DNA of 64,000 nt. Source: Planctomycetales bacterium 10988 (GTDB taxonomy: Bacteria; Planctomycetota; Planctomycetia; Pirellulales; Pb10988). Positions 35,505 through 44,671 of the stretch are shown here, one piece after another. Each line of letters begins with the position of its first letter. The first letter of the stretch is position 1. The notes below the pieces were generated by a model. It did no database searches. It was given only the letters and a program-made list of their open reading frames with translations, and had not been told where the DNA came from. The position numbers and the translations under genes were made by a program. The DNA is taken from positions 5,236,709 to 5,300,708 of the forward strand of contig CP043547.1 of assembly GCA_009664345.1 (NCBI GenBank), read 5' to 3'.

Positions 35505-37646
35505 TTAGCCGTGGCGAAGTTTGGCAAAGAGCGAACGATAATCGTCTTTGCGAACCGGGCTGACGGTGGGATATTCCAAGGTCTGCGGGGCCTCTTCGAC
35601 CTCCTCTTCCAGCACGATCAGCGGACGTTCTTCGCTCTCTTCCGCAGCAGGTTCAGCGGGGAAGGCTTCTTCCTCAGAGCTTTCGGCCACTTCTTCATTG
35701 TGAACGACTTCGAGACAGGAACCTTCGCAGATGCTACTATCTTGGCGGGCAATCGCGGCAGCCACTTCGTCGGCATCTTCTTCGAGAGCATGAATGACAT
35801 GCTTTTCGGTTTCTACTTCTTCCGACGATTCGGAAGTTGGTTCGGTCTCGAAAGTGATCTCTTCTTGAACAATCACCTTGCTCTGGTGCATGACCACTTC
35901 GGTCTCTTTTTCATGGAATTCGGCATCGGCTTCCGATTCCAGATGTGTGGTGAAATGATCCACCAAGGCAATCACTTCGTCGAAATCATCCTCTTGTTCC
36001 AAAGTCTCGGCGGCCTGTTCGAAGGTTTCGTGAACGAGTTCCGAATCAAATTCATCCGGGTCGAAGGCTTCTTCCTCTTCTTCGAAGTCCTCGCCATGAG
36101 CCTCTTCCGTTTCGTAAACGGCGGCTTCTTCGGGCGAAAATCGAGTGGAATCTTCGTCGATGATTTCTTGCTCTTCGACAATTTCTTCGACCGCTTCGGA
36201 CTGTTCCTCTTCGAAAACGATAGGGGCAATCGGTTCGGCCACCGCATCATCAATGGTCGCTTCTTCCGAGGAGATTTCTTCCTCTTCGTCGAAGACCTCT
36301 TCGGCAACAGGTTCTTCCGTTACCGGCTCGGTTTGGGTCGCTTCGACTTTTTCCAAAAGTGCTTTTTCGATTTCAGAAGTTTCAACGACTTCTTCTTCGA
36401 TGGAGACTTCCTCGACGACGGTTTCCACGACGGTTTCTTCTACGATCGTTTCGACGACTTCCGTGGTTTCGACCAACGGCACCGGCGGAGTAACCAAGTT
36501 GTCTTTCAAAGAAGCATAGTTGTCCATGAGGACTTCTTCCTCTTCGAAATGGGTCTCCCAACTTGGCAAAAGATTGTTGCTCTCGATCGAATCGATCAGC
36601 GGCTTGGGGCGTTCCCGTTCGACTTGAATTTCACAAGCAACGGAAGTTGTCTCGCCTTCGATCTCCAAATCGGACTCGCGGACTTCTTCGATCTCTTCAG
36701 ATTCTTGCTCTTCGACCACTTCCGCCTCGGGTTCTTCCTTTTCGAAAGTTTCCCCTTCCAAGGAACCGAACTCGATCACACTATCAACAGTGGAAGTCGC
36801 CGAGGTTTCGGCGGTCTCTTCTTCCTCCCAAGTGGCGGGGAGTTGCTGCAATTCCGCCCAGGCGAGGGTCACCATCTTTTTATCAATGGGGCAAACCGAA
36901 TGTTGATCGGCCAGTTGCATCGCTCGGGAGGTAAGTTGTTGAACAACCCGGACAACGCCTTCGGTATGGCGATCAATGGCTTCGATGGCCTCGGGAGTAA
37001 AGACCTCGTGGAGTTCTCCCCCGGCTCGCTCTATGGCATGGGCCAGATAGCCTTCCGTTTCGTCCTTGGAAAAAGGCTCTAAATAACCGCGGGCGACGAT
37101 GCGTTGCAAAAGATGATTCAAGCTCGCATGGGTGAGATTCTCTTCCAGACGAGAAGTTCCGGCCAAGATCAAACGGACATGCGTTCCTTTTTCACCGGAG
37201 ATATCCGCAAGAATTCGCATCTCTTCCAAGAGGGCCGGGGCAAAGTTATGGGCATCATCGACCAAGAGGAGAAGACCTTCGCGTTTGACTTGGTGCCGCA
37301 AGTAATCGACCAGCGAAAGGCGGAGTTCCCCTTCATTCAATCCTCGGAAGGGGAGTTCCAATTCATAGAGCATCGACTGGAAGAACTCGGCTCGGGTGAG
37401 ATTGGAGGAATTGCCCGAGAGGAGAATCGTTTCGTAGCGATCGGACCATTCTTGTTTCATGGTTTGGAGGAGCATCGTCTTGCCCAAGCCGTTGGCTCCA
37501 ATCAACAGCCCGATGCCTTCACCCGTTTCGATCATTTGCCCAAGGGAGGCACGCGTGGCTTCCATCGTTTCCGTTGGATAGTATCCCTCGGGTCGGCAGG
37601 TAGCCTGAAACGGACGATGTAGCAAGCCAAAGAACGTTTCTTTCAT
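35505..37646 (-). CDS. ExeA-like AAA+ ATPase with long acidic C-terminal tail
   Basis: 713 residues from ATG 37646; the frame is open to 37727 but MKETFFGLLHRPFQATCRPE is the standard ExeA/GspA start. The ATPase (about 1-270) has Walker A GANGLGKT, Walker B LLLVDDAHN, then the ILAGTSRLEENL sensor region. ExeA-type ATPases work with peptidoglycan-binding partners to insert secretins of type II secretion. From about residue 290 onwards the chain is dominated by Glu, Val, Thr and Ala with almost no predicted fold and short VVE/EEV runs, about 420 residues. No peptidoglycan-binding domain or GspB gene is nearby. The acidic tail may be an oligomerising or binding arm; it is unusual for the family. 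Confidence 0.88.
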   Translation of the reverse strand: MKETFFGLLHRPFQATCRPEGYYPTETMEATRASLGQMIETGEGIGLLIGANGLGKTMLLQTMKQEWSDRYETILLSGNSSNLTRAEFFQSMLYELELPFRGLNEGELRLSLVDYLRHQVKREGLLLLVDDAHNFAPALLEEMRILADISGEKGTHVRLILAGTSRLEENLTHASLNHLLQRIVARGYLEPFSKDETEGYLAHAIERAGGELHEVFTPEAIEAIDRHTEGVVRVVQQLTSRAMQLADQHSVCPIDKKMVTLAWAELQQLPATWEEEETAETSATSTVDSVIEFGSLEGETFEKEEPEAEVVEEQESEEIEEVRESDLEIEGETTSVACEIQVERERPKPLIDSIESNNLLPSWETHFEEEEVLMDNYASLKDNLVTPPVPLVETTEVVETIVEETVVETVVEEVSIEEEVVETSEIEKALLEKVEATQTEPVTEEPVAEEVFDEEEEISSEEATIDDAVAEPIAPIVFEEEQSEAVEEIVEEQEIIDEDSTRFSPEEAAVYETEEAHGEDFEEEEEAFDPDEFDSELVHETFEQAAETLEQEDDFDEVIALVDHFTTHLESEADAEFHEKETEVVMHQSKVIVQEEITFETEPTSESSEEVETEKHVIHALEEDADEVAAAIARQDSSICEGSCLEVVHNEEVAESSEEEAFPAEPAAEESEERPLIVLEEEVEEAPQTLEYPTVSPVRKDDYRSLFAKLRHG

Positions 37647-37885
37647 GGCAGAAACCTTCAACCGTTGGTGAAATAAAATGGAGGAAATTTCCCCGGCTCC
37701 ATCGCGGACTTCCCTATCCCTGCCCATGGAACCTGTATGATCGTAATGTTCGGCAAGGTTGGTCGAGAAGCTTCAATAATGTCGAGCGATCGCGATTTTT
37801 TCCTCAAGATCATACGTGTATCTGCCTCACTCTAGGATCAATGGCGTAATTGAGTAAACTTAAGGAGGCTGGGAAAAGGGCACCT

Positions 37886-37918
37886 ATGAACATTTCTCGA
37901 TGGGAAACGATGGCATGA
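37886..37918 (+). CDS. Possible 10-codon leader peptide before trpF
   Basis: ATG 37886 opens a ten-residue frame, MNISRWETMA, with AAGGG five bases upstream. Its TGA (37916-37918) overlaps an in-frame trpF ATG at 37915 (ATGA). It contains a single Trp codon. It could couple trpF translation to the leader or be chance; no terminator/antiterminator pair was seen, so classical attenuation is not supported. Confidence 0.3.
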   Translation: MNISRWETMA

Positions 37919-38610
37919 CACGGATGTTTCAAACCAAGATTTGCGGCATTACTTCTGTTGAAGATGCCTTGGCCGCACGCGATTCCGGGGTCGAGGCGAT
38001 TGGGTTAAATTTTTATCCTCCCAGTCCTCGTTCGATTGCGTCGGAATTGGCCGCGGAGATCAGTCGAGCATTGGCGGAACCGGCAACTTCGAGGTCTCCT
38101 CAAATTGTTGGGGTCTTCGTCAACGAGCCGCTCGAAAGTCTCCTCCTGATTGCCAAGCAAGCGGGGCTAGACTATCTCCAACTTCATGGAGACGAAACGC
38201 CTGAGTACCTTCAGAGCTTACAACAGCAGACCTCCCTCCCTTTGATCAAAGCCTTTCGCTGGGGAAAAGAAGGACCGGCCGAAACCGAGGCGTTTCTCAA
38301 AGCTTGCCAAGCGAAGAACATCAAGCTCGCTGCCATTCTGATCGATGCCCGCGAGGAACAAGCTTATGGCGGAACGGGAAAAGTCGCGGATTGGTCGGCG
38401 GTGCGGAGCTTTAAATCTGAGCATCCCGACCTTCTTGTGATCCTAGCCGGAGGACTCAAGCCGGAGAATGTTGCCAGGGCGATCGAACAAACCGGGGCCG
38501 ATGCGGTCGATACGGCCAGTGGCGTGGAGAGTTCTCCTGGAAAAAAATCCCCAGAAAAAATGCGGCAGTTTGTCGCAGCAGCCCAATTTCCCTTTATGAA
38601 AGAACCGTAA
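37915..38610 (+). CDS. trpF: Phosphoribosylanthranilate isomerase
   Basis: 231 residues from ATG 37915; ATGs at 37900 and 37924 are also in frame and the true start is uncertain by a few residues. Family motifs are KICGIT near the N-terminus, GLNFYPPSPRSI, VGVFVNEP, YLQLHGDETPEYL, LIDA, GGTGKVADW, ILAGGLKPENV and VDTASGVESSPGKK, tracing the TIM-barrel active site and phosphate grip. It catalyses the Amadori isomerisation of PRA to CdRP in tryptophan synthesis. It stands alone rather than in a trp operon, as in many Planctomycetota. Length fits the family. Confidence 0.95.
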   Translation: MTRMFQTKICGITSVEDALAARDSGVEAIGLNFYPPSPRSIASELAAEISRALAEPATSRSPQIVGVFVNEPLESLLLIAKQAGLDYLQLHGDETPEYLQSLQQQTSLPLIKAFRWGKEGPAETEAFLKACQAKNIKLAAILIDAREEQAYGGTGKVADWSAVRSFKSEHPDLLVILAGGLKPENVARAIEQTGADAVDTASGVESSPGKKSPEKMRQFVAAAQFPFMKEP

Positions 38611-39129
38611 ACATTTTTCACCGAACGAGTTACTTCCGACACAAACTCACGGTTTGATGGAGAAGTGGTAGGATAGGTGAGAATAGGGATTTTACAGAAA
38701 AGTTGGAACTTCCTAAAAGAAACGAAGTTTCCGCACTTGTGGAAAAACCCTTTTTTGACCTATCATACCAGACTAGGCGTTTAGGGATGAGCACTTGCCG
38801 CCCGTACAAGAACCGAGCGGGTTTCAGAATTTTACAACCCAGCTAGGTGCGTTGATCCCTCTCGAAACATTTTCAGTACGCTGGAAAAGAAGCTCCTGCC
38901 AAGACTTTTATAGCACGGACTGAACTTATCGGAATGTCACCTCTTCAGGTGCTTTCTTGCCTCCGGTAGGTCTTGGTCGCTTGCTCTTGATGTGTGCTGA
39001 ACGAAAACCATCATGTGGATGTGATCGGATTTTCTCCTTCTATCTATTTTCTGACCGATTTTCGGGCGTTCTTTGGAACCAGGTGCATTCGACTCCATTG
39101 GTTCCGGACGTGCAATTGAGGAGTTAGGT
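38611..39129. other. 519-bp leader region of ahcY
   Basis: Long non-coding stretch before ahcY. It contains an imperfect hairpin (GGAACTTC/GAAGTTTCC, near 38703-38731) and a small stem CACCT-CTTC-AGGTG at 38938-38951. A SAH riboswitch is known upstream of ahcY in other bacteria, so I looked for its conserved core and did not find it. Confidence 0.5.
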
Positions 39130-40443
39130 GTGTCGCAAATCGAATCGAAACCGGCTTACAAAGTAGCGGATATGTCTCTGGCCGACTGGGGACGCAAAGA
39201 AATCCAATTGGCCGAACAGGAAATGCCCGGCTTGATGGCCTTGCGTGAAAAGTATGGCAGTGAAAAACCCCTCAAGGGTGCCCGTATCGCCGGTTGTTTG
39301 CATATGACCATTCAAACCGCCGTCTTGATCGAAACCCTGGTCGAACTCGGGGCCGAGGTGCAATGGAGTAGCTGCAATATCTTCTCCACCCAAGATCATG
39401 CCGCTGCCGCCATCGCCGCAACCGGCGTGCCCGTCTATGCCTGGAAAGGCGAAACCGAAGAAGAATACGAATGGTGCATCGAGCAAACGATCGTCTTCCC
39501 AGACGGCCAACCACTCAACATGATCCTCGATGACGGGGGCGACCTGACCGCGATTGTCCACGAACAGTACCCGCAATACCTCGGTGAAATCCGTGGACTT
39601 TCGGAAGAAACCACCACCGGCGTGCATGCTCTTTATAAAATGATGGCTAAAGGCACCCTCAAGGTTCCTTCTTTCAACGTCAATGATTCGGTCACGAAGA
39701 GCAAATTCGACAATCTTTATGGCTGCCGCGAATCGCTGGCCGACGGGATCAAGCGAGCCACCGACGTCATGGTCGCCGGGAAAGTCGTGGTCGTCGCTGG
39801 TTATGGAGATGTCGGCAAGGGCTGTGCTCACTCGATGAAGTCCCTCGGTGCCCGCGTGATCGTCACCGAAATCGACCCGATCAACGCTTTGCAAGCCGCC
39901 ATGGAAGGCTACGAAGTCACCACCATGGAAGACGCTTGCAGCCGCGGACAAATCTTTGTCACCACCACCGGTTGCCGCGACATCATCCGTGGCGAACACA
40001 TGGAAAAGATGCCGGATGACGCCATCGTCTGCAATATCGGCCACTTCGATATTGAAATCGACGTTGCTTACTTGAAGAATCGTTCGGACATTAAATTCAC
40101 GAACATTAAACCGCAAGTCGATCGCTATACCTTCCCGGATGGCCATTCGATCTTGCTCTTGGCTGAAGGTCGCTTGGTCAACCTCGGTTGTGCCACCGGA
40201 CACCCCTCGTTCGTGATGTCCAACTCCTTCACGAACCAAGTCCTGGCTCAAATCGAACTTTGGAACAATCACGAGAAGTACGAAGTCGGCGTTTACGTCT
40301 TGCCGAAGAAGCTCGACGAAGAAGTCGCCCGCTTGCACCTCGCCAAATTGGGTGTCAAGCTGACCACCCTCACCGATGAGCAAGCCGATTACCTGGGCAT
40401 TCCGAAGGAAGGTCCTTACAAGCCGGAATACTACCGTTACTAA
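39130..40443 (+). CDS. ahcY: Adenosylhomocysteinase
   Basis: 437 residues from GTG 39130, with GAGGAG five bases upstream; a TTG at 39073 in frame is not needed. NAD-binding motif [13 protein letters not shown], substrate residues in [29 protein letters not shown] and the invariant C-terminal tail KPEYYRY are all present. It hydrolyses S-adenosylhomocysteine to adenosine and homocysteine, relieving product inhibition of methyltransferases; it forms a cytosolic tetramer. Start codon shift to GTG is normal for this genome, which also uses GTG and TTG elsewhere. Ended by the terminator at 40484. Confidence 0.97.
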   Translation: MSQIESKPAYKVADMSLADWGRKEIQLAEQEMPGLMALREKYGSEKPLKGARIAGCLHMTIQTAVLIETLVELGAEVQWSSCNIFSTQDHAAAAIAATGVPVYAWKGETEEEYEWCIEQTIVFPDGQPLNMILDDGGDLTAIVHEQYPQYLGEIRGLSEETTTGVHALYKMMAKGTLKVPSFNVNDSVTKSKFDNLYGCRESLADGIKRATDVMVAGKVVVVAGYGDVGKGCAHSMKSLGARVIVTEIDPINALQAAMEGYEVTTMEDACSRGQIFVTTTGCRDIIRGEHMEKMPDDAIVCNIGHFDIEIDVAYLKNRSDIKFTNIKPQVDRYTFPDGHSILLLAEGRLVNLGCATGHPSFVMSNSFTNQVLAQIELWNNHEKYEVGVYVLPKKLDEEVARLHLAKLGVKLTTLTDEQADYLGIPKEGPYKPEYYRY

Positions 40444-40483
40444 ACCGCGACCATTATTCCGTTCGCGGAGATACGTAAATCAG

Positions 40484-40520
40484 CAGGAAGGAGATCACTT
40501 CGGTCTTCTTCCTGTTTTTC
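40484..40520 (+). terminator. Rho-independent terminator after ahcY
   Basis: Stem CAGGAAGGAGA/TCTTCTTCCTG (11 bp, one wobble pair) with a nine-base loop and a T-rich tail, about 40 bp after the ahcY stop. Confidence 0.85.
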
Positions 40521-40658
40521 TTTGCGCGTTTCAGTAGCCCTTTCTTCGCCTTCTTTTTCCAGACTTTCTAACCTGTCCCCTTTGACATTCCTCCCCCAAA
40601 GCGTGATAACGAGCGTTTCTCCCCAGAAAAGATGCACTAGATAAAAGGAACCACCGCC

Positions 40659-41963
40659 ATGCCGGAAATACATGCCTTTCACGGAATCCGCTATGATCTC
40701 GGTCACGTCGGCTCGCTCTCTCAGGTGGTCGCTCCGCCCTATGACGTAATCTCTCCCGAGCTGCAAGACAAGCTCTATAAACAACATCCGGCCAATGTAA
40801 TCCGCTTGATTCTCAATCGCGAAGAACCCGGCGATGACGATCCCCTCAGCCGCTATCGCCGTGCCGCCAAGTATTTCCGCGAATGGCAATCGCAAGGGGT
40901 TTTGTTTTCCGAAGCCCAGCCGAGTCTCTATGTTTATCATCAAACCTTCGAATATCTCGGCCAAACCATCACACGTCGCGGAATCATGGCACGCGTCCGT
41001 CTGGAGCCATTCGGCGAAGGAACGATCTATCCGCATGAGCAAACGCATTCGGCGGCTAAAGTCGATCGTTTGAATTTAATGCGGGCCTGCCAAGCCAATA
41101 TGAGTCAGATTTTCGGCATTTATCCAGACGAATCGAATGCTGCCCAAGAAGCCCTCGAAGCCCCGGCCCGTACGCAAACTCCCCTGGTTTGCCATGATCA
41201 TCTTGGCATTGAACACCGCATGTGGCCGGTCAACGATCTGGAGGCCATTCAACAAGCGACACAACATTTCTCCGGAAAACCCGTTTTCATTGCCGATGGC
41301 CATCACCGTTACGAGACGGCTCTCAATTATCGCAATGAAATCGCGGATGGTGGAGAACTCCCTTCCAATCATCCGGCGAACTTTGTTTTGATGATGCTTG
41401 TCAGTATGAATGATCCCGGCATGATCGTCCTGCCGACACATCGACTTTTCTCCGGCGTTGAGGCCCGTGATAGCGAAACCCTCGTTCAATTACTTTCGCC
41501 CTGCTTTGATATGACAGTCGCTGGCGAAGGTCCGAGCGAAGCAGAAAATATTTGGGAAGAGATTGAAACTGGCGACGATCAAGGAACGATTGGACTGTAT
41601 GCAGCGGCCGATAGGCGTTGGGTGCTTGCCTCGCTGAACGATGATGGTCGGGCCAAAATGAAAGAACTTGAACCCGAGGCCAGCGAGGAATGGCGATCGC
41701 TGGGGGTGAGTATTCTCCATCGATTGATCGTCGATACGCTCCTTTCCGAAGAAGGTCATCCCAAACCGAAATATGTGCATCTCGTTCCAGAAGTCGAGGA
41801 AGGAATCCAATGCGGCGACTTCCCACTGGCGGCCATTGTCATGCCCGCCAGCCTGGATCATATCCAAGCGATCAGCAAACATAAGGAGCGAATGCCTGCA
41901 AAAAGCACCTATTTCTTCCCTAAACTTCTGAGCGGCCTGCTCTTCAATCCGCTAGCGACCTAA
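40659..41963 (+). CDS. DUF1015 family protein
   Basis: 434 residues, start supported by AAAGGA upstream. The N-terminus carries the DUF1015 signature (FHGIRYD, then VVAPPYDVISPE), followed by the YVYHQTF and EQTHSAAKVDR segments, and FIADGHHRYETAL in the middle. The family is widespread and soluble; it is often described as a putative HTH or SpoOJ/ParA-related protein, but no function is established. No domain fusion is seen. It is monocistronic, between the ahcY terminator and the long gap before rimI. Confidence 0.92.
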   Translation: MPEIHAFHGIRYDLGHVGSLSQVVAPPYDVISPELQDKLYKQHPANVIRLILNREEPGDDDPLSRYRRAAKYFREWQSQGVLFSEAQPSLYVYHQTFEYLGQTITRRGIMARVRLEPFGEGTIYPHEQTHSAAKVDRLNLMRACQANMSQIFGIYPDESNAAQEALEAPARTQTPLVCHDHLGIEHRMWPVNDLEAIQQATQHFSGKPVFIADGHHRYETALNYRNEIADGGELPSNHPANFVLMMLVSMNDPGMIVLPTHRLFSGVEARDSETLVQLLSPCFDMTVAGEGPSEAENIWEEIETGDDQGTIGLYAAADRRWVLASLNDDGRAKMKELEPEASEEWRSLGVSILHRLIVDTLLSEEGHPKPKYVHLVPEVEEGIQCGDFPLAAIVMPASLDHIQAISKHKERMPAKSTYFFPKLLSGLLFNPLAT

Positions 41964-42439
41964 GTTCGCAAGCGTGAGAAACTGCATTTCTTGGCAGAAT
42001 CCGGCTTGGCACAGCGGGGAGGGTGTGGTATCCTTCCCGCCGTCCGAGACGCCCACACAACAATCATCATTTCGTGATCATTTCTTTGGGCGAACAACAA
42101 TTCGAGAACGACTTTGACGAACTTGGGACAGAAAATTTCATCACCAAAAAAAGGAACTAAACCAGATTTTGGCGAGAATTTTCCCCCGAAGCTGATAAAT
42201 CCATCAGATTTTATTCGACAAACGTTCGCATTTCAGACGATTTTCTAAACAGTTATCCAATTTCTCCAAAATCTCATAACCCCGTGTTGTGGGAATGGAA
42301 GACAATTCGAGATGGACCCGTCGAGAGAGATCCGTATCATTAGATTGAGGGCTGTTCCCCTTGATCGAGCGGACTCTTTCTTGCCTAGCAACATCGGCGG
42401 AGTCTCCAACTAGCAGGGGCCAACAGGGAGGGAGGCCAA
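41964..42439. other. 476-bp intergenic region before rimI
   Basis: No convincing gene. A minus-strand open frame (42204-42464) ends in a protein-like stretch (SIPTTRGYEILEKLDNCLE) but begins inside rimI and has no usable start; it might be a decayed gene. No terminator was recognised after the DUF1015 gene. Confidence 0.45.
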
Positions 42440-42961
42440 ATGAACGACGATTCACACGAGGCAATGAAAGTTCATATCCGCTGGATGATCCGACGCGACA
42501 TGCCGGAGGTCCTGGAGATCGAGCAAGAAAGCTTTGATTTCCCTTGGAACGAAGAAGACTTTCTCCGCTGCCTGCAACAACGCAACTGCATCGGCATGGT
42601 CGCAGAATATGAAGAGCAAGTCGTCGGCTTTATGATCTACGAGTTGCAAAAGGAATGCCTGCATGTGCTGAACTTTGCCGTTGATCCAGCCTGCCGCCGC
42701 CATCGAGTGGGAACATCCATGATGTCGAAACTGATCGGCAAGCTCTCTCCGCAACGCCGCAACCATATCTCCTTGGAAGTCCGCGAAACGAATCTTCCTG
42801 CCCAGCTCTTCTTCCGTGCCACCGGATTTCGAGCGTTGCGAATCATTCGCGACTATTATGAAGACTCCACCGACGATGCTTACTTGATGCGATACTATCA
42901 CGTACCGATCAAAGCCGCCAAGATGCCCGTCAATCGCATTGGTCGCCGCATGGCCGGCTAA
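42440..42961 (+). CDS. rimI: Ribosomal protein S18-alanine N-acetyltransferase-like GNAT protein
   Basis: 173 residues with GGGAGGGAGG before the ATG. GNAT fold: the acetyl-CoA loop RRHRVGTSMMSKL (about 90-102), the upstream strand LHVLNFAVDP and the later LEVRETNLPAQLFFRATGF, all typical of RimI. RimI acetylates the N-terminal alanine of ribosomal protein S18. About 20 residues more than E. coli RimI extend the C-terminus (VPIKAAKMPVNRIGRRMAG). Related GNATs with other protein targets cannot be excluded. Followed by a perfect bidirectional terminator. Confidence 0.85.
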   Translation: MNDDSHEAMKVHIRWMIRRDMPEVLEIEQESFDFPWNEEDFLRCLQQRNCIGMVAEYEEQVVGFMIYELQKECLHVLNFAVDPACRRHRVGTSMMSKLIGKLSPQRRNHISLEVRETNLPAQLFFRATGFRALRIIRDYYEDSTDDAYLMRYYHVPIKAAKMPVNRIGRRMAG

Positions 42962-43004
42962 GTAGATTAATTAAAACGATAGATATATAAAAAGTTAAAC
43001 ATTG

Positions 43005-43048
43005 AAAAAACCTTGGAAACAATTCAAAAAAGTTTCCAAGGTTTTTTT
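43005..43048. terminator. Bidirectional terminator between rimI and the small gene cluster
   Basis: Perfect 16-bp stem AAAAAACCTTGGAAAC/GTTTCCAAGGTTTTTT with A and T runs on both sides. It serves rimI on the plus strand and the minus-strand gene ending at 43083. Confidence 0.92.
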
Positions 43049-43082
43049 GTTTCGACACATCCAATCTATTTGTTGATTACAC

Positions 43083-43529
43083 TTAACTTTCAATACGCTT
43101 TTTCCACTTTTTAAAATAAGTTTGAGCGGTTTCGTCGAGGCTACCCTTTTCGATCTTTCCAATGGAATCTTGATCAAGGGTCAAGTCTAAAAGACAGCCG
43201 TGTTTATCAGTGAACGGGAGAAGTTTTTCTATCAATAAAGAAATTTCTTCAAATTGTCTGCGGTCAGCCTCTTTGGGGAGTTGATCGATGTCTTCCGGGA
43301 GCATACTGTAAAGTTCTATGTTGCCTCCATAGGTATGAAACTCTTCCATGTCAGGAAAATCTTCTTCTGTATCAAACACCATCGGCGGCCCGCCTAACCA
43401 TTCATGCTCATTTTCCAGGACTTCGAGAATCTTTCCAAATTCCGAAGTTTGTTCAAGCGGAGGAACTTCAGGAAAGAGAAAAAATAACATCGTCTTCGGA
43501 TGTTTTTTAGGGATTTCACTTTGACTCAT
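43083..43529 (-). CDS. Small hypothetical protein, possible immunity type
   Basis: 148 residues from ATG 43529, with AAGGAAGG just upstream; the frame is open to 43580. The protein is soluble and acidic, with a helical C-terminus (FEEISLLIEKLLPFTDKHG, AQTYFKKWKKRIES). No family recognised. Base composition is visibly more AT-rich than the flanking housekeeping genes. It is last of four small minus-strand genes. Size, acidity and neighbourhood resemble immunity proteins of polymorphic toxins, but that is inference. Confidence 0.65.
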   Translation of the reverse strand: MSQSEIPKKHPKTMLFFLFPEVPPLEQTSEFGKILEVLENEHEWLGGPPMVFDTEEDFPDMEEFHTYGGNIELYSMLPEDIDQLPKEADRRQFEEISLLIEKLLPFTDKHGCLLDLTLDQDSIGKIEKGSLDETAQTYFKKWKKRIES

Positions 43530-43589
43530 AGCCTTCCTTTTCAATACTTTAAAGTTGAACGAAGTTTGGCTTATAAACAATAAACTTTT

Positions 43590-44081
43590 CTATAAAACGA
43601 TATCTTGAAAACCTACCTCAGTAATCTCACCGTTTTCTATCTTTATCCCTAGGCCGTGTTCGATCTCCCAAGAGCATTCCAAAAGGAAACCGATCGTAGG
43701 TTTCGAAAAAGCGTCCGGGAAAGTGACTCCAGTGAAGGTTACCAAATTTTTTAGCTGAGAAGGGTTCGAAATGAGCGGAACCTCTTTGTCATTCGGGTCC
43801 GTGGTCCCGAATTGATCTCGGAGTTCTTCGCAAATGGACTGATAATATTCAAAGATTGCTATTTCAGCTTCCTGTAGAAGTTTATCTTTATCCGATTGGA
43901 AAGTCCGGAAGGCTTGAATCTGGTTGGGTTCTATACTTCCATCTCGTTTAATATCTACCAACAATTCTACTTGACTGACTTCACCTAGAAAAATAAGTTT
44001 GAGATTCCCTTTCCATAGGTTCGCTACTTCATTCTCTAGACTTCCAAAGATCGGGTGGTCGATTTGTTTTTTCTTTGACAT
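43590..44081 (-). CDS. DUF6985-like small protein
   Basis: 163 residues from ATG 44081; a TTG at 44144 would add 21 residues and overlap the next gene. The pattern (DHPIFGSLENEVANLWKGN at the start, then FLGEVSQVELLVDIKRDG, and ECSWEIEHGLGIKIENGEI with EVGFQDIVL at the end) matches what I recall of DUF6985 proteins, which often occur near toxin genes and are candidate immunity proteins. Soluble, single domain. AT-rich like its neighbours. No toxin gene is present in the window. Confidence 0.7.
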   Translation of the reverse strand: MSKKKQIDHPIFGSLENEVANLWKGNLKLIFLGEVSQVELLVDIKRDGSIEPNQIQAFRTFQSDKDKLLQEAEIAIFEYYQSICEELRDQFGTTDPNDKEVPLISNPSQLKNLVTFTGVTFPDAFSKPTIGFLLECSWEIEHGLGIKIENGEITEVGFQDIVL

Positions 44082-44122
44082 TTGTGATTGATTATAGATA
44101 GAGATATCAGACGAATTTATCT

Positions 44123-44638
44123 TCAGCAATGATTTTGATACCAACGGTGAAAGTCTTTGATGTTTTCATCAGATGTTCGATGAACCGTTTTCCAATACGA
44201 TTGAATTCGTCCGGCAAGGTAGCTCAGCGGGCGTTCAATCCCTTCACGAAAGAGACGTTCTCTCGCATCCATCACAGAAGCAAAGGTTTTGTTTCTTGGA
44301 TAGAGTTGCGGTACGATCGGAGTTATATCGCCATGACTAAGATATTCAATGATCGGTTCTAAATAAAAAGTTTGCTCGTCGCGAGAAAGTGATGGACGAT
44401 CAAGAAAGAGTATTGCTGACAAATCAAACTGTTTACGATACCAAATGATTTCAAGTGTTGAGCGATCCTTTTGATAGAAGCACCTTGCTTCGCTTCCACT
44501 TGTATTTCCGCCGACTAGAGAAAACTTACTGAAACGAAAGCCGTGGTCATTTTCTAAATAGTCAAATTTCTGACACACTAATTCCTGAAAGCGATCGGCT
44601 GCTTCCTTTACAGAAAAGTTATCTTGTGAAGAGTTCAT
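44123..44638 (-). CDS. Small hypothetical protein, possible immunity type
   Basis: 171 residues. It starts with a helical segment (FSVKEAADRFQELVCQKFDYLENDHGFRF), then a beta-rich part (EARCFYQKDRSTLEIIWYR), and a Tyr/Trp-rich C-terminus (GRIQSYWKTVHRTSDENI). The YLENDHGF opening recalls several uncharacterised small families near toxins, but I cannot name one. AT-rich. It overlaps the open frame of the gene at 43590 and is separated by 33 bp from the gene at 44672. Confidence 0.65.
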   Translation of the reverse strand: MNSSQDNFSVKEAADRFQELVCQKFDYLENDHGFRFSKFSLVGGNTSGSEARCFYQKDRSTLEIIWYRKQFDLSAILFLDRPSLSRDEQTFYLEPIIEYLSHGDITPIVPQLYPRNKTFASVMDARERLFREGIERPLSYLAGRIQSYWKTVHRTSDENIKDFHRWYQNHC

Positions 44639-44671
44639 ATTCTGTCTCTTTGCAGTCGGTGTCCCGAATCA

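Noticed and set aside
35511-37082. Plus-strand open frame of 523 codons
   Set aside because: Antisense to the acidic ExeA-like gene; its Phe/Gly-rich translation is the mirror of Glu codons.
37862-37885. AAGGAGG as the trpF ribosome binding site
   Set aside because: Too far (17-50 bases) from any trpF start; the nearer AAGGG suits the leader frame better.
38611-39129. SAH riboswitch before ahcY
   Set aside because: The conserved core was not found by eye; a covariance search could settle it.
39124-40383. Minus-strand open frame of 419 codons
   Set aside because: Shadow of ahcY.
42204-42464. Minus-strand 86-codon frame with a protein-like end
   Set aside because: Begins inside rimI without a ribosome binding site; at most a decayed gene.
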